64,000 nt of DNA from Kribbella flavida DSM 17836 (GTDB taxonomy: Bacteria > Actinomycetota > Actinomycetes > Propionibacteriales > Kribbellaceae): positions 3,348,001 through 3,412,000 of the forward strand of contig NC_013729.1 of NCBI RefSeq assembly GCF_000024345.1, given 5' to 3'. The notes below the pieces were generated by a model. That model was given only the letters and a program-made list of their open reading frames with translations. It was not told where the DNA came from and searched no databases. Shown piece after piece: positions 32,744-43,504 of this stretch. The translations under genes were made by a program, and so were the position numbers. The stretch's first letter is position 1; every line of letters begins with the position of its first letter.

Positions 32744-33331
32744 ATGTCCGCCGCCGCCGACCGGTTCGACCGGGTCGCGCAGGGATTCCTGGCCCGCATC
32801 GAGGCCGTGCCCGCTGATCGCTGGAACAACCCGACCCCTTGCCCGAACTGGACCGCCCGCCAGGTCGTCGCCCACGTGATCAACGAGCAGCGGCGCATGC
32901 TCGCCACCGTGCGCCGGACCGACCCGGAGGACCTGTACGGCGTACCGGTGGCGCCGATGGGTGTCGTACCGGAGCCTGCGCACGACGCGGACCTCCCGGC
33001 CGCCTGGCGGGAGATCGGCTCCGCACTGACCGAGGCGATCGACGACCCGGCCTGCACGCCTGTGGCACTGCCGACCCCGGCCGGGCCGATGCCGTTCGAG
33101 CAGGTGGCCGAGACGCTGCCGGAGGATGTGCTGATCCATACCTGGGACCTGGCCCGGAGCACCGGTGGCGACGAGCGGCTGGACGAGGAGGCGGTCCGGC
33201 ACGTGCTCGCCCGGCTCGAACCGCTCGACGAGGTGCTGCGGCAGCCGTGGGCCTTCGGGCCGAAGGTGACGCCGCCGGCCGGCGCGGACCTGCAGACCGA
33301 GTTGCTCTGCTTCGTCGGGCGTCGTCCCTGA
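32744..33331 (+). CDS. TIGR03086/maleylpyruvate-isomerase-N-like (DinB fold) protein
   Basis: A 195-residue four-helix protein. WNNPTPCPNWTARQVVAHVINEQRRML is the metal-binding N-terminal motif (His in AHV), and ETLPEDVLIHTWDLARSTGGDERLDEEAV is the TIGR03086 hallmark. The DinB superfamily includes mycothiol-dependent transferases. AGAGGAG precedes ATG 32744, 14 nt after the AHSA1-like gene, so it is the third gene of the ArsR operon. A mycothiol-dependent detoxification role is inferred. Confidence 0.82.
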   Translation: MSAAADRFDRVAQGFLARIEAVPADRWNNPTPCPNWTARQVVAHVINEQRRMLATVRRTDPEDLYGVPVAPMGVVPEPAHDADLPAAWREIGSALTEAIDDPACTPVALPTPAGPMPFEQVAETLPEDVLIHTWDLARSTGGDERLDEEAVRHVLARLEPLDEVLRQPWAFGPKVTPPAGADLQTELLCFVGRRP

Positions 33332-33480
33332 GCGCGTGCGCTCGGCGTCTCCCTTCGGTCTCGATCGGGTCACCGGTCGGTGACGCGCGTAGCCGGTGTG
33401 GTTCGGAGGCGTTCGAGTAGTCAGGGACGAATCCGGGCTACCCCGGTGTGGCCCGGGCGAAACCTGGTGGCGTGCCCCAG

Positions 33481-33486
33481 TAGAGT
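33481..33486 (+). promoter_or_regulatory. Candidate -10 box of the core block
   Basis: TAGAGT lies 40 nt before GTG 33527, with AAAGGGAGG as ribosome site between. No convincing -35 hexamer is seen. The 33332-33480 interval otherwise shows only small palindromes (GAGCGC-GT-GCGCTC at 33330-33343 and GTCACCG-GT-CGGTGAC at 33369-33384), which may end the upstream operon. Confidence 0.35.
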
Positions 33487-33526
33487 TACCGGCGGGACTG
33501 GGGCTACAGGGGAAAGGGAGGGTCGC

Positions 33527-34126
33527 GTGCCGGACTTGGAGGTGTCCGACCGGGTACTGACAATCCCGAACGCGCTGAGCGCGCTCCGGCTGCTCGGGGT
33601 GCCGCTGTTCCTGTGGCTGATTCTCGGCCCGGAGGAGGACGGCTGGGCTCTGGTCGTCCTGATGATCTCCGGCTTCACCGACTGGGCCGACGGCCAGATC
33701 GCCCGCCGGATGAACCAGACGACCCGGCTGGGCCAGATGCTCGACCCGGTGGCCGACCGGCTCTACATCTTCGCCACCGTGCTCGGGCTCGCCCTGCGCG
33801 ACATCATCCCGTGGTGGCTGGCGATCGCGCTGCCGCTGCGCGACCTGCTGCTCACCTTCACTCTGCCCGCTCTGCACCGCCGGGGCTTCAACGCGCTGCC
33901 GGTGCACTTCCTGGGCAAGTCCGCGACCTTCTGCCTGCTCTACGCCTTCCCGCTGCTTCTCCTGGGCGACGGCGACAGCACGCTGAACCTGCTGGCCCGC
34001 GTCTTCGGCTGGGCCTTCGCGATCTGGGGCACGGCGCTGTACTACTGGGCAGGTGCGCTGTACTTCGTACAGCTGCGGCACCTGATCCAGACGGTCGAAC
34101 CGATCAGTGGACGAACCAGATCGTGA
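33527..34126 (+). CDS. CDP-alcohol phosphatidyltransferase (PgsA2-like)
   Basis: A 199-residue integral membrane enzyme. The catalytic motif D-x2-D-G-x2-A-R-x8-G-x3-D-x3-D is complete: Asp52, Asp55, Gly56, Ala59, Arg60, Gly69, Asp73 and Asp77. About six transmembrane helices follow the family plan. It transfers a phosphatidyl group from CDP-diacylglycerol to an alcohol such as glycerol phosphate or inositol. The position, just ahead of DUF881-sbp-DUF881-gcvH-garA, is that of M. tuberculosis pgsA2 (Rv1822). The exact acceptor alcohol is unproven. GTGA overlaps the next gene. Confidence 0.9.
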   Translation: MPDLEVSDRVLTIPNALSALRLLGVPLFLWLILGPEEDGWALVVLMISGFTDWADGQIARRMNQTTRLGQMLDPVADRLYIFATVLGLALRDIIPWWLAIALPLRDLLLTFTLPALHRRGFNALPVHFLGKSATFCLLYAFPLLLLGDGDSTLNLLARVFGWAFAIWGTALYYWAGALYFVQLRHLIQTVEPISGRTRS

Positions 34127-34959
34127 CTCAGCAAGCCCCACCAGGACAGCGACGCGTCGACGCGTCGATGTCACTGCTGAACAACCTGATGGCGCACCCG
34201 CTCGACGAGGGGTACGCCGTCGCCGCGCGGACGCGTCCGTTGCAGGGCGGCCCGAAGCGGGCTCGGCACAGGATCACGCTGGTGGTCGCGTTCGTCGTCC
34301 TCGGCTTCCTGCTCGCCGTCGCCGCGTCGCAGAACTACCGCAGCGCCCCGGCCGCGGAGAAGCAACGCAACGAGCTGATCGAGCGGGTCGAGCAGGCCGA
34401 CGGCCGGCTGACCGAGCTGCGCGGCCGGCAGTCCGCGCTGGCCGGTGAGGTCCGGGGCCTGCAGGCCGGTGCGCTGAGCAACTCCGACTCCGGGACGGCG
34501 CTGCAGCAGAAGCTCGACGACCTGGAGCTGCAGACCGGCGCGGTCGCGGTGACCGGGCCCGGGCTCAAGGTGGTCGTCGACGACGCCAAGAACGCCGACG
34601 ACAAGGAAGGCCGGCTGCTCGACGTCGACCTGCAGCAACTGGTGAACGGGCTGTGGACCGCGGGCGCCGAGGCGATCTCGGTGAACGGCCACCGGCTCAC
34701 CAGCCTGACCGCGATCCGCGGCGCCGGCAGCGCGATCACGGTCGACTACAGCTCGCTGACCCCGCCGTACACGGTGCTCGCGATCGGCGACACCGCGACC
34801 ATGCCGGCCCGGTTCGCGCAGAGCTCGGGCGGCCAGTGGGTGCAGTACCTGGTCAGCAACTTCGATGTCCGGATGACGAGCACGACGGAGGATTCCTTGC
34901 TGGTGCCAGCCGATACGACCATCGCGCTGCGGTACGCGAAGGTGGGTGGGCCGAGATGA
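34123..34959 (+). CDS. DUF881-family protein, first copy
   Basis: A 278-residue protein with one N-terminal membrane span (ITLVVAFVVLGFLLAVAAS), a coiled coil (AAEKQRNELIERVEQADGRLTELRGRQSALAGEVRGLQ) and a C-terminal DUF881 domain (GAVAVTGPGLKVVVDDA, then LWTAGAEAISVNGHRL). It corresponds to Rv1823. DUF881 proteins resemble envelope- or division-associated coiled-coil proteins and their function is not established. ATGA overlap with the small basic protein gene. Confidence 0.87.
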   Translation: MTQQAPPGQRRVDASMSLLNNLMAHPLDEGYAVAARTRPLQGGPKRARHRITLVVAFVVLGFLLAVAASQNYRSAPAAEKQRNELIERVEQADGRLTELRGRQSALAGEVRGLQAGALSNSDSGTALQQKLDDLELQTGAVAVTGPGLKVVVDDAKNADDKEGRLLDVDLQQLVNGLWTAGAEAISVNGHRLTSLTAIRGAGSAITVDYSSLTPPYTVLAIGDTATMPARFAQSSGGQWVQYLVSNFDVRMTSTTEDSLLVPADTTIALRYAKVGGPR

Positions 34960-35288
34960 TCGCCGTGCTCGGTCTGGTGATCGGCGTCGTGATCGGCCTG
35001 CTGGTCGCGCCCGACGTGCCCGACTGGGCCCAGCCGTACCTGCCGATCGCGGTGGTCGCCGCGCTCGACGCCGTCTTCGGTGCCCTGCGCGCGTTCCTGG
35101 ACGGGATCTTCGACGACAAGGTGTTCGTCGTCTCGTTCGTGTCCAACGTGCTGATCGCGGCGCTGATCGTCTACCTCGGCGACCAGCTCGGGGTCGGTTC
35201 CCAGCTGTCCACCGGCGTCGTCGTCGTGCTGGGCATCCGCATCTTCACCAACATGGCCGCGATCCGCCGGCACATCTTCCGGGCCTGA
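34956..35288 (+). CDS. sbp: Small basic protein (DUF1290)
   Basis: A 110-residue membrane protein with three spans (MIAVLGLVIGVVIGLLVA, YLPIAVVAALDAVFGALRAFL, and VVSFVSNVLIAALIVYLGDQLG), and a conserved tail GIRIFTNMAAIRRHIF. It is the orthologue of Bacillus sbp and Rv1824. In Bacillus sbp lies near the ftsA-ftsZ division genes; here it is sandwiched between two DUF881 genes, probably forming a membrane complex. Confidence 0.88.
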   Translation: MIAVLGLVIGVVIGLLVAPDVPDWAQPYLPIAVVAALDAVFGALRAFLDGIFDDKVFVVSFVSNVLIAALIVYLGDQLGVGSQLSTGVVVVLGIRIFTNMAAIRRHIFRA

Positions 35289-35289
35289 C

Positions 35290-36213
35290 ATGAGCGACGG
35301 ACAACTGCCCCCCGACGACGAGCGAGCCCGGCCGCAGGGCCCGCCGCCCGCCGACCGTCCGGAGCCGGAGACCGACCGCCACGAGGCCCAGCACCGGGCC
35401 GACCACCGGCGGACCGAGTCGCCACCGGCCGCGGAGTCGGCGCTCCCGGCCGAGCCGACCCCGATGCCGCGGGTGAAGGGGCCGAACCTGGCCCTGCGCC
35501 GGTTGCGCGCCGGCTTCAAGCCGTCCCGCGGCCAGGCGATCGTCGCGGTGGTGCTCGCGCTGGTCGCCTGTACGGCGGTCGTCCAGGTCCGGGTCAACCG
35601 GGCCGACGACGGCTACCAGAACGCCCGCCGCGAGGACCTGATCGCGATTCTCGACGGCCTGAACCAGAACAACCGCCGGCTGGAGACCGAGATCACCGAG
35701 CTGGAGGAGCGCAAGAACTCGCTCTCGTCCAGCGCCGACAAGGCGCAGACGGCGCGCGAGCAGGCCGAGCAGCAGGTCCGGACCCTCGGCATCCTGGCCG
35801 GCACGCTGCCCGCCCAGGGCCCGGGGGTGCGGATCACGCTGAACGACCCGAACGGCAAGATGACGTCCGGCAACCTGCTGGACGCGATCGAGGAACTGCG
35901 CGACGCCGGCGCCGAGGCGATCCAGATCAACGGCTCGGTCCGGGTGGTGGCCAGCACCGACCTGATCGACGACGCGCCCGGTGTCCGGATCGATGGCGAG
36001 AAGGTCGCTTCGCCGTACGTGATCGAGGCGATCGGGGAGTCGCACAACCTGGCCGAGGCGGCCAACTTCCCCGGTGGCCTGGTCAGCGAGGTGACCGGAC
36101 CGCAGGTCGGCGGCACGGCCGAGGTGACCGAGCTGCCGCTGGTCCAGATCACCGCCTTGCACGCCCCGGAGGAGCATCGTTACGCTCGCCCGGCGCCCAG
36201 CCCCACCAAGTGA
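35290..36213 (+). CDS. DUF881-family protein, second copy
   Basis: A 307-residue protein. The N-terminal 75 residues are a charged, Pro-rich cytoplasmic tail, followed by one membrane span (QAIVAVVLALVACTAVVQV), a coiled coil (LIAILDGLNQNNRRLETEITELEERKNSLSSS) and a DUF881 domain (GPGVRITLNDPNG, AGAEAIQINGSVRVV). It corresponds to Rv1825. It starts 1 nt after the sbp stop codon. Confidence 0.87.
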   Translation: MSDGQLPPDDERARPQGPPPADRPEPETDRHEAQHRADHRRTESPPAAESALPAEPTPMPRVKGPNLALRRLRAGFKPSRGQAIVAVVLALVACTAVVQVRVNRADDGYQNARREDLIAILDGLNQNNRRLETEITELEERKNSLSSSADKAQTAREQAEQQVRTLGILAGTLPAQGPGVRITLNDPNGKMTSGNLLDAIEELRDAGAEAIQINGSVRVVASTDLIDDAPGVRIDGEKVASPYVIEAIGESHNLAEAANFPGGLVSEVTGPQVGGTAEVTELPLVQITALHAPEEHRYARPAPSPTK

Positions 36214-36238
36214 GATTTTGAGCGAAAGAGGACCCGAG

Positions 36239-36622
36239 GTGTACCCCGAAGACCTGAAGTACACGGCCGAGCACGAGTGGGTGAAGGCCGGCGAGGACGG
36301 CCCGGTGCGGGTCGGCATCACCGACTTCGCGCAGGACGCGCTGGGCGACATCGTGTACGTGCAGCTGCCCGAGGTGGGCGCCGCGGTACGCGCCGGAGAC
36401 GCCTGTGGCGAGCTGGAGTCGACCAAGAGCGTGAGCGACCTGTTCGCCCCGGTGAACGGCACCGTGACCGCCGTCAACGAGGCGCTGGCCGACCAGCCGG
36501 ACCTGGTCAACACCGACCCGTACGGCGAGGGCTGGTTGCTGGACATCCGGGTCGACGACGAGGAGGAGGTGGCGGCGCTGATGGACGCCGACACCTACCA
36601 GGGCCAGCTCGACCAGAGCTGA
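36239..36622 (+). CDS. gcvH: Glycine cleavage system H protein
   Basis: A 127-residue lipoyl carrier. YPEDLKYTAEHEWV is the family start, and the lipoylation site is Lys63 in ELESTKSVSDLFAPV. It shuttles the aminomethyl group between GcvP and GcvT. GTG 36239 is used because AAAGAGGA lies 8-15 nt before it; an upstream TTG would add seven residues. gcvP lies 4 kb downstream as in M. tuberculosis. Confidence 0.95.
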   Translation: MYPEDLKYTAEHEWVKAGEDGPVRVGITDFAQDALGDIVYVQLPEVGAAVRAGDACGELESTKSVSDLFAPVNGTVTAVNEALADQPDLVNTDPYGEGWLLDIRVDDEEEVAALMDADTYQGQLDQS

Positions 36623-36646
36623 CGCAGCAGGGCTGGTAAGTTGGGC

Positions 36647-36678
36647 GGACCTCAACCGCTGGTCGAGAGTTGAGGTCC
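36647..36678 (+). terminator. Perfect 10-bp inverted repeat between gcvH and the FHA gene
   Basis: GGACCTCAAC pairs with GTTGAGGTCC around a 12-nt loop, 25 nt after gcvH. There is no T-run. It could be a terminator, but its 70-bp distance from the FHA start and the presence of two MerR genes in the block leave open that it is an operator. Confidence 0.5.
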
Positions 36679-36747
36679 GGTTCACACTGTCAACACGGGG
36701 ATCTACGACAACGTCGCCGGACCGCCGGCGATCGGGAGGATCACAGC

Positions 36748-37269
36748 ATGCCGTTCTGCAACCAGTGCGGGCACGAGAACTCCGAGGGCAGCAGGTTCTG
36801 CTCGCAGTGCGGAACGATGCTCCCTGGCGCGGACCGTCCGGTGCCCGCTCCCGGTGTCACCGACACCGCGATGCTGACGCCGATCAGCGTGGAGCCCGAC
36901 ACCGAGCGGGTCGACCTGGGGGAGAGCCTGTCCGCCGAGGACGAGGCCGCCGTCGGCGCGCTGCCGGCCGGGTCCGCCCTGCTGATCGTCCAGCGGGGGC
37001 CGAACGCGGGCAGCCGGTTCCTGCTCGACGTCGACGTGGTCACCGCCGGCCGGCACCCCGACAGCGACATCTTTCTCGACGACGTGACGGTCTCGCGCCG
37101 GCACGCGGAGTTCCGCCGCGACCCGGCCGGGGTGAAGGTGCGCGACGTCGGCAGCCTGAACGGCACCTACGTCAACCGGGACCGGATCGACGAGGTCTTG
37201 CTGAACAACGGCGACGAGGTCCAGATCGGCAAGTACCGCCTGGTCTACTACGCCAGTGGCCAAGCCTGA
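36748..37269 (+). CDS. garA: GarA/OdhI-like FHA protein with zinc ribbon
   Basis: A 173-residue protein. An N-terminal zinc ribbon (Cys4, Cys7, Cys18, Cys21) precedes a linker and an FHA domain with Arg102 (GRHPDSD), SRRH at 116-119 and Asn138 (SLNGTY). The FHA part is almost the same as in mycobacterial GarA, which inhibits 2-oxoglutarate dehydrogenase and glutamate dehydrogenase until kinases PknB/PknG phosphorylate an ETTS motif. That motif is not present here; the linker has TDTAMLTPIS instead. GGGAGG precedes ATG 36748. Confidence 0.85.
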   Translation: MPFCNQCGHENSEGSRFCSQCGTMLPGADRPVPAPGVTDTAMLTPISVEPDTERVDLGESLSAEDEAAVGALPAGSALLIVQRGPNAGSRFLLDVDVVTAGRHPDSDIFLDDVTVSRRHAEFRRDPAGVKVRDVGSLNGTYVNRDRIDEVLLNNGDEVQIGKYRLVYYASGQA

Positions 37270-37936
37270 GCCTGCCGTCGGAGGAAGCAGCATCGGTGAG
37301 GTGCTGCAGGTCCTGCAGGCCGAGTTCGCCGACGTCACCATCTCCAAGATCCGCTTCCTCGAGGCCGAGGGGCTGGTGACGCCGGCGCGGACCGCGTCGG
37401 GGTACCGCAAGTTCAGTGCCGCCGACGTGGAGCGGCTGCGGTACGTGCTGACCGCGCAGCGGGACCAGTACCTGCCGCTGAAGGTGATCAAGGAACACCT
37501 CGGCGCGATGGACCGCGGGCTGCGGCCGACGCCCGGCGGCCGGCCCACCGCGCCGCAGGCCGCCGAGCCCGCCGGGCTGCCGGTGGCGGAGGACTTCGAT
37601 GCCGACCGCACCGAGCTGAAGCTGACCCGCGAGGAGCTGCGGGCGGCGGCCGGGATCTCGGTGGAGCTGCTCGACCAGCTGGAGAGTCATCAGCTGGTCG
37701 TGGCTCGCGGCAACCACTACGACGGGGACGCGATCCTGGTGGCGAAGGCGGCGGCGGAGTTCGCGCAGTACGGGGTCGAGCCGCGGCATCTGCGGCCGTT
37801 TCGGACGGCGGCGGATCGGGAGGTGGGGTTGATCGAGCAGGTTGCTGGGCCGCGGCGGGGGGATCTGACGCAGGAGCTGGCGGCGCTTGCTGTGCGGTTG
37901 CATGCGGCGCTGGTCCGGTCGCGCCTCACTCGGTGA
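37256..37936 (+). CDS. MerR-family regulator, FtsR (Rv1828) type
   Basis: A 226-residue regulator. The winged HTH reads SSIGEVLQVLQAEFADVTISKIRFLEAEGLVTPARTASGYRKFSAADVERLRYVL. The C-terminal part (LTREELRAAAGISVELLDQLESHQLV) is the effector-like domain typical of the Rv1828/FtsR group. In Corynebacterium FtsR activates the division gene ftsZ. GTG 37256 overlaps the FHA gene by 14 nt. No drug-binding features are visible. Confidence 0.87.
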   Translation: MAKPEPAVGGSSIGEVLQVLQAEFADVTISKIRFLEAEGLVTPARTASGYRKFSAADVERLRYVLTAQRDQYLPLKVIKEHLGAMDRGLRPTPGGRPTAPQAAEPAGLPVAEDFDADRTELKLTREELRAAAGISVELLDQLESHQLVVARGNHYDGDAILVAKAAAEFAQYGVEPRHLRPFRTAADREVGLIEQVAGPRRGDLTQELAALAVRLHAALVRSRLTR

Positions 37937-37961
37937 GAATTTTCGCAGTGTTCGGCTGAGG

Positions 37962-37983
37962 TCGCCGGCGATGCGGCCGGCGA
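37962..37983 (+). terminator. Hairpin after the FtsR-like gene
   Basis: TCGCCGGC pairs with GCCGGCGA around a 6-nt loop, 26 nt after the stop. It probably ends the gcvH-garA-ftsR transcript. The remaining bases to 38156 hold nothing recognisable except a TAGGCT -10-like box at 38145-38150. Confidence 0.55.
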
Positions 37984-38156
37984 GGTAGGCGACGGCTGAG
38001 ACCGCTCCGGCCGGAAAGAGTCGGTGGCGGCCACTGATGATGCCCGGGTGAGTGGCGGTGCGGTCCTGCTGTCCTCGTGCGGTTCGGGGGGTGGCGCGGG
38101 CCTCGGTGGGTGGTGTGGGGCCGGGGGTGGTGGGTGTTGCGGAGTAGGCTGAGGGC

Positions 38157-38651
38157 GTGCGCGAAGTCGATGTGGTCGGAGTCCGGGTTGAGATGCCCTC
38201 GAGTCAGCCGATCGTGCTGCTCCGGGAGGTCGGCGGGGAGCGGTACCTGCCGATCTGGATCGGTGCCGCCGAGGCGAGCGCGATCGCGTTCGCGCAGCAG
38301 GGGATGGAACCACCGCGTCCGCTGACCCACGACCTGTTCGCGGAGACCATCCGCACGCTCGGGCACACGCTCAGCCAGGTCCGGATCGTGAACCTGACCG
38401 ACGGCGTGTTCGAGGCGATCCTGGTGTTCGACGACAAGACCGAGATCTCGGCCCGCCCGTCGGACTCGATCGCACTCGCGCTGCGAACCGGTACGCCGCT
38501 GTTCTGCACCGAGGAGATCCTGGCCGAGGCCGGCATCCCGGTGCCGGACAGCGAGAACGACGAGGCCGAAGAGGTGGAGGAGGAAGAGGAGGTCGAACGC
38601 TTCCGCGAGTTCCTCGACCACGTCTCCCCGGAGGACTTCGACAAGAGCTGA
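38157..38651 (+). CDS. DUF151 bifunctional nuclease-family protein
   Basis: A 164-residue protein. VDVVGVRVEMPSSQPIVLLREVGGERYLPIWIGAAEASAIA and RPSDSIALALRTGTPLF are the family motifs. A strongly acidic C-terminal tail (EAEEVEEEEEVERF) follows. DUF151 has nuclease activity in plants and matches Rv1829 here. GTG 38157 lies 6 nt after a TAGGCT box, which fits a leaderless transcript. Confidence 0.88.
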   Translation: MREVDVVGVRVEMPSSQPIVLLREVGGERYLPIWIGAAEASAIAFAQQGMEPPRPLTHDLFAETIRTLGHTLSQVRIVNLTDGVFEAILVFDDKTEISARPSDSIALALRTGTPLFCTEEILAEAGIPVPDSENDEAEEVEEEEEVERFREFLDHVSPEDFDKS

Positions 38652-38792
38652 GCACAAAAATCCTGGTTCGCACGTTTAGGGCTGGGTACAGCGGTTCCTC
38701 ATGGGCACGTAACAATTCGGAACGGGAGCGCGACACGCGATCGGCTCCGGGCGGTTGTCGTTGACCGGCTCAGGTCGGCGGCTTACCTTGAA

Positions 38793-38816
38793 GGAGTTGT
38801 GGGGTGTTGTAACTCC
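38793..38816 (+). promoter_or_regulatory. Inverted repeat upstream of the second MerR gene
   Basis: GGAGTT and AACTCC flank 12 nt, just after a TTGAAG -35-like box at 38788-38793. MerR proteins bind such palindromes between promoter boxes, so autoregulation is plausible. The match to a promoter spacing is not exact. Confidence 0.4.
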
Positions 38817-38859
38817 ACGGATGTGATCCGTTCCAGTCGGTACCCAGGGAGGCTCAGGC

Positions 38860-39480
38860 GTGACACGCACCGGCGACACTGATCTGACGGCGCAGTCGGC
38901 GTCCGAGGCACACGCCGACGCGGCCGCCGCAGCGGGGGTGCAGGGTCTGCTGTTCGACGACGACCTGCGGCCGATGCCGGAGGACGTCGGGTTCCGCGGC
39001 CCGACCGCATGTGCCGCTGCCGGGATCACCTACCGCCAGCTCGACTACTGGGCCCGCACCGGCCTGGTCTCGCCCTCGGTCCGGCCGGCCACCGGTTCCG
39101 GCACCCAGCGGCTCTACGGCTTCCGCGACGTGCTGCTGCTGAAGGTGATCAAGCGGCTGCTCGACGCCGGGATCTCGCTGCAGCAGATCCGGACCGCGAT
39201 CGCCCACCTGAGCAAGCGCGGCATCGACGACCTGACCCAGATCACGCTGATGAGCGACGGCGCCTCGGTCTACATGTGCACCTCGCCGGACGAGGTGATC
39301 GACCTGCTGGCCGGCGGCCAAGGGGTCTTCGGCATCGCGCTCGGCGGTGTCTGGCGCGAGGTCGAGGGTTCGCTGTCCGAGCTGCCGACCGAGCGCGCCG
39401 ACGGCCACGCCGACGACGAGTCGGACCCGCACGCGAACGACGAGCTCGCCGCCCGCCGCCGCGCCCGGATGACCGGCTGA
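38860..39480 (+). CDS. MerR-family regulator, Rv1830 type
   Basis: A 206-residue regulator. The HTH core is GPTACAAAGITYRQLDYWARTGLVSPSVRPATGSGTQRLYGFRDVLLLKVIKRLLDAGISLQQIRTAI, with the YRQLDYWxRTGL signature of the Rv1830 group. The C-terminal part is short and acidic and has no metal-binding cysteines. GTG 38860 follows GGGAGGC. In mycobacteria this gene lies between the DUF151 gene and gcvP and affects growth under stress; targets here are unknown. Confidence 0.88.
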   Translation: MTRTGDTDLTAQSASEAHADAAAAAGVQGLLFDDDLRPMPEDVGFRGPTACAAAGITYRQLDYWARTGLVSPSVRPATGSGTQRLYGFRDVLLLKVIKRLLDAGISLQQIRTAIAHLSKRGIDDLTQITLMSDGASVYMCTSPDEVIDLLAGGQGVFGIALGGVWREVEGSLSELPTERADGHADDESDPHANDELAARRRARMTG

Positions 39481-39510
39481 TCCGCTGACCGGCTGACCTG
39501 CCCCGCACAA

Positions 39511-40440
39511 GTGCGCCCACTCACCGCGGTTTCGCTGCGTGGTGTGTGGGCGTCTTTGCTGTTACCGCTCGACGCCGACGAGTCCATCGACTTCGCCCGG
39601 CTCGACACGCAGCTGGACCACCTGCTCGGCGCGGGGCTGCACGGCCTGTACGCGCACGGCACGGCGGGGGAGTTCCACACCCTGACCGAGGCCGAGTTCG
39701 ACCGGATCAACGAGCTGCTCGCCGCCCGCTGCGAGGCCGCGGACCTGCCGTTCCAGCTCGGCGCCAGTCACCCCTCGGCCCAGCTCCAGCTCCAGCGCGT
39801 ACGCCGGGCCGCCGTGCTGCGACCGTCCGCCCTCCAGGTGATCCTCCCGGACTGGCTGCCGCTGAACGACGCCGAGACCCTGGACTTCCTCACCCGGATC
39901 GCCGAGGCCGCGGACGGCGTACCGCTGGTGCTCTACAACCCGCCGCACGCCAAGACGAAGGTCGGTCCCGGGCTGCTCGTCGAGCTCGCTCAGGCAGTGC
40001 CGGCGCTGATCGGGTTGAAGACGGCCGGCGGGGACGCGGCGTGGTTCGAGCAGGCGCTCGAGTCGGAGCTGTCGATCTTCGTGCCCGGTCACTTCCTGGC
40101 CGGCATGTCGGCGCTCGGCGCCCACGGCAGCTACTCGAACGTCGCCGCGCTGGCGCCGGCCGGCTCCGTCCGCTGGTACGAGCAGATCGGCACCGACCCT
40201 CGAGGTGCGCTTGAGGTTGAGCGCCGGATCGCCGAGTTCTTCGCCGCGCACATCGCACCGTTGCAGGCGAGCGGCCTGTCCAACCCGGCGCTCGACAAGT
40301 TCCTGGCCGCGGTCGGCGGCTGGGCCGACGTCGGGACCCGGGTGCGGTGGCCGATGAGCTCGGCCGACCCGGGCCTGGTGGACGCCGCGCGGGCGACCGC
40401 GGTACGGCTGCTGCCTGACCTCGGCGGGACCAACTGGTAG
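39511..40440 (+). CDS. DapA-family (dihydrodipicolinate synthase-like) aldolase/lyase
   Basis: A 309-residue TIM-barrel enzyme of the class I aldolase superfamily. Lys170 (LIGLKTAGG) is the Schiff-base lysine, Tyr142 (VLYNPP) the proton relay, and the GTAGE loop at 50-54 binds the pyruvyl carboxylate in the same place as GTTGE of DapA. The Thr/Ser changes and context suggest a paralogue rather than the lysine-pathway enzyme. GTG 39511 is used. It ends 24 nt before the glycine riboswitch. Confidence 0.82.
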   Translation: MRPLTAVSLRGVWASLLLPLDADESIDFARLDTQLDHLLGAGLHGLYAHGTAGEFHTLTEAEFDRINELLAARCEAADLPFQLGASHPSAQLQLQRVRRAAVLRPSALQVILPDWLPLNDAETLDFLTRIAEAADGVPLVLYNPPHAKTKVGPGLLVELAQAVPALIGLKTAGGDAAWFEQALESELSIFVPGHFLAGMSALGAHGSYSNVAALAPAGSVRWYEQIGTDPRGALEVERRIAEFFAAHIAPLQASGLSNPALDKFLAAVGGWADVGTRVRWPMSSADPGLVDAARATAVRLLPDLGGTNW

Positions 40441-40463
40441 CCTCGGTTGTGCCGTACACAGCA

Positions 40464-40565
40464 CTCGGGAGAGACCCAGGGACGTTTGCCTGGGCGCCGA
40501 AGGGGCAATTCCTCCCCGGAACCTCTCAGGCCCATGGACCGGGTGCCGCAGGCGACTCTGAAGCG
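40464..40565 (+). ncRNA. Glycine riboswitch
   Basis: The hallmark blocks are in order: GGGAGAG (40467-40473), GCCGAAGGGGCAA (40495-40507), CCTCTCAGGC (40522-40531), GGACCGGG and GACTCTG (40554-40560). GGGAGAG and CCTCTC form the closing helix. Only one complete aptamer is seen; the stretch to 40620 has remnants such as GGACCGGGTGACAGAGG that could be part of a second, degenerate one or the expression platform. It controls gcvP, whose product consumes glycine, so glycine is expected to turn expression on. Confidence 0.92.
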
Positions 40566-40648
40566 ATGGCCGGATCACCGCACAGGTGCTCGGACCGGGT
40601 GACAGAGGGGGAGGCCACCGGCAGACCTGTCAGCAACGGAGCCTCCTG

Positions 40649-43500
<2,852 letters not shown>

Positions 43501-43504
<4 letters not shown>

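Noticed and set aside
36647..36678. tRNA or other small RNA gene
   Set aside because: The 10-bp stem is isolated. No cloverleaf or other conserved RNA fold surrounds it.
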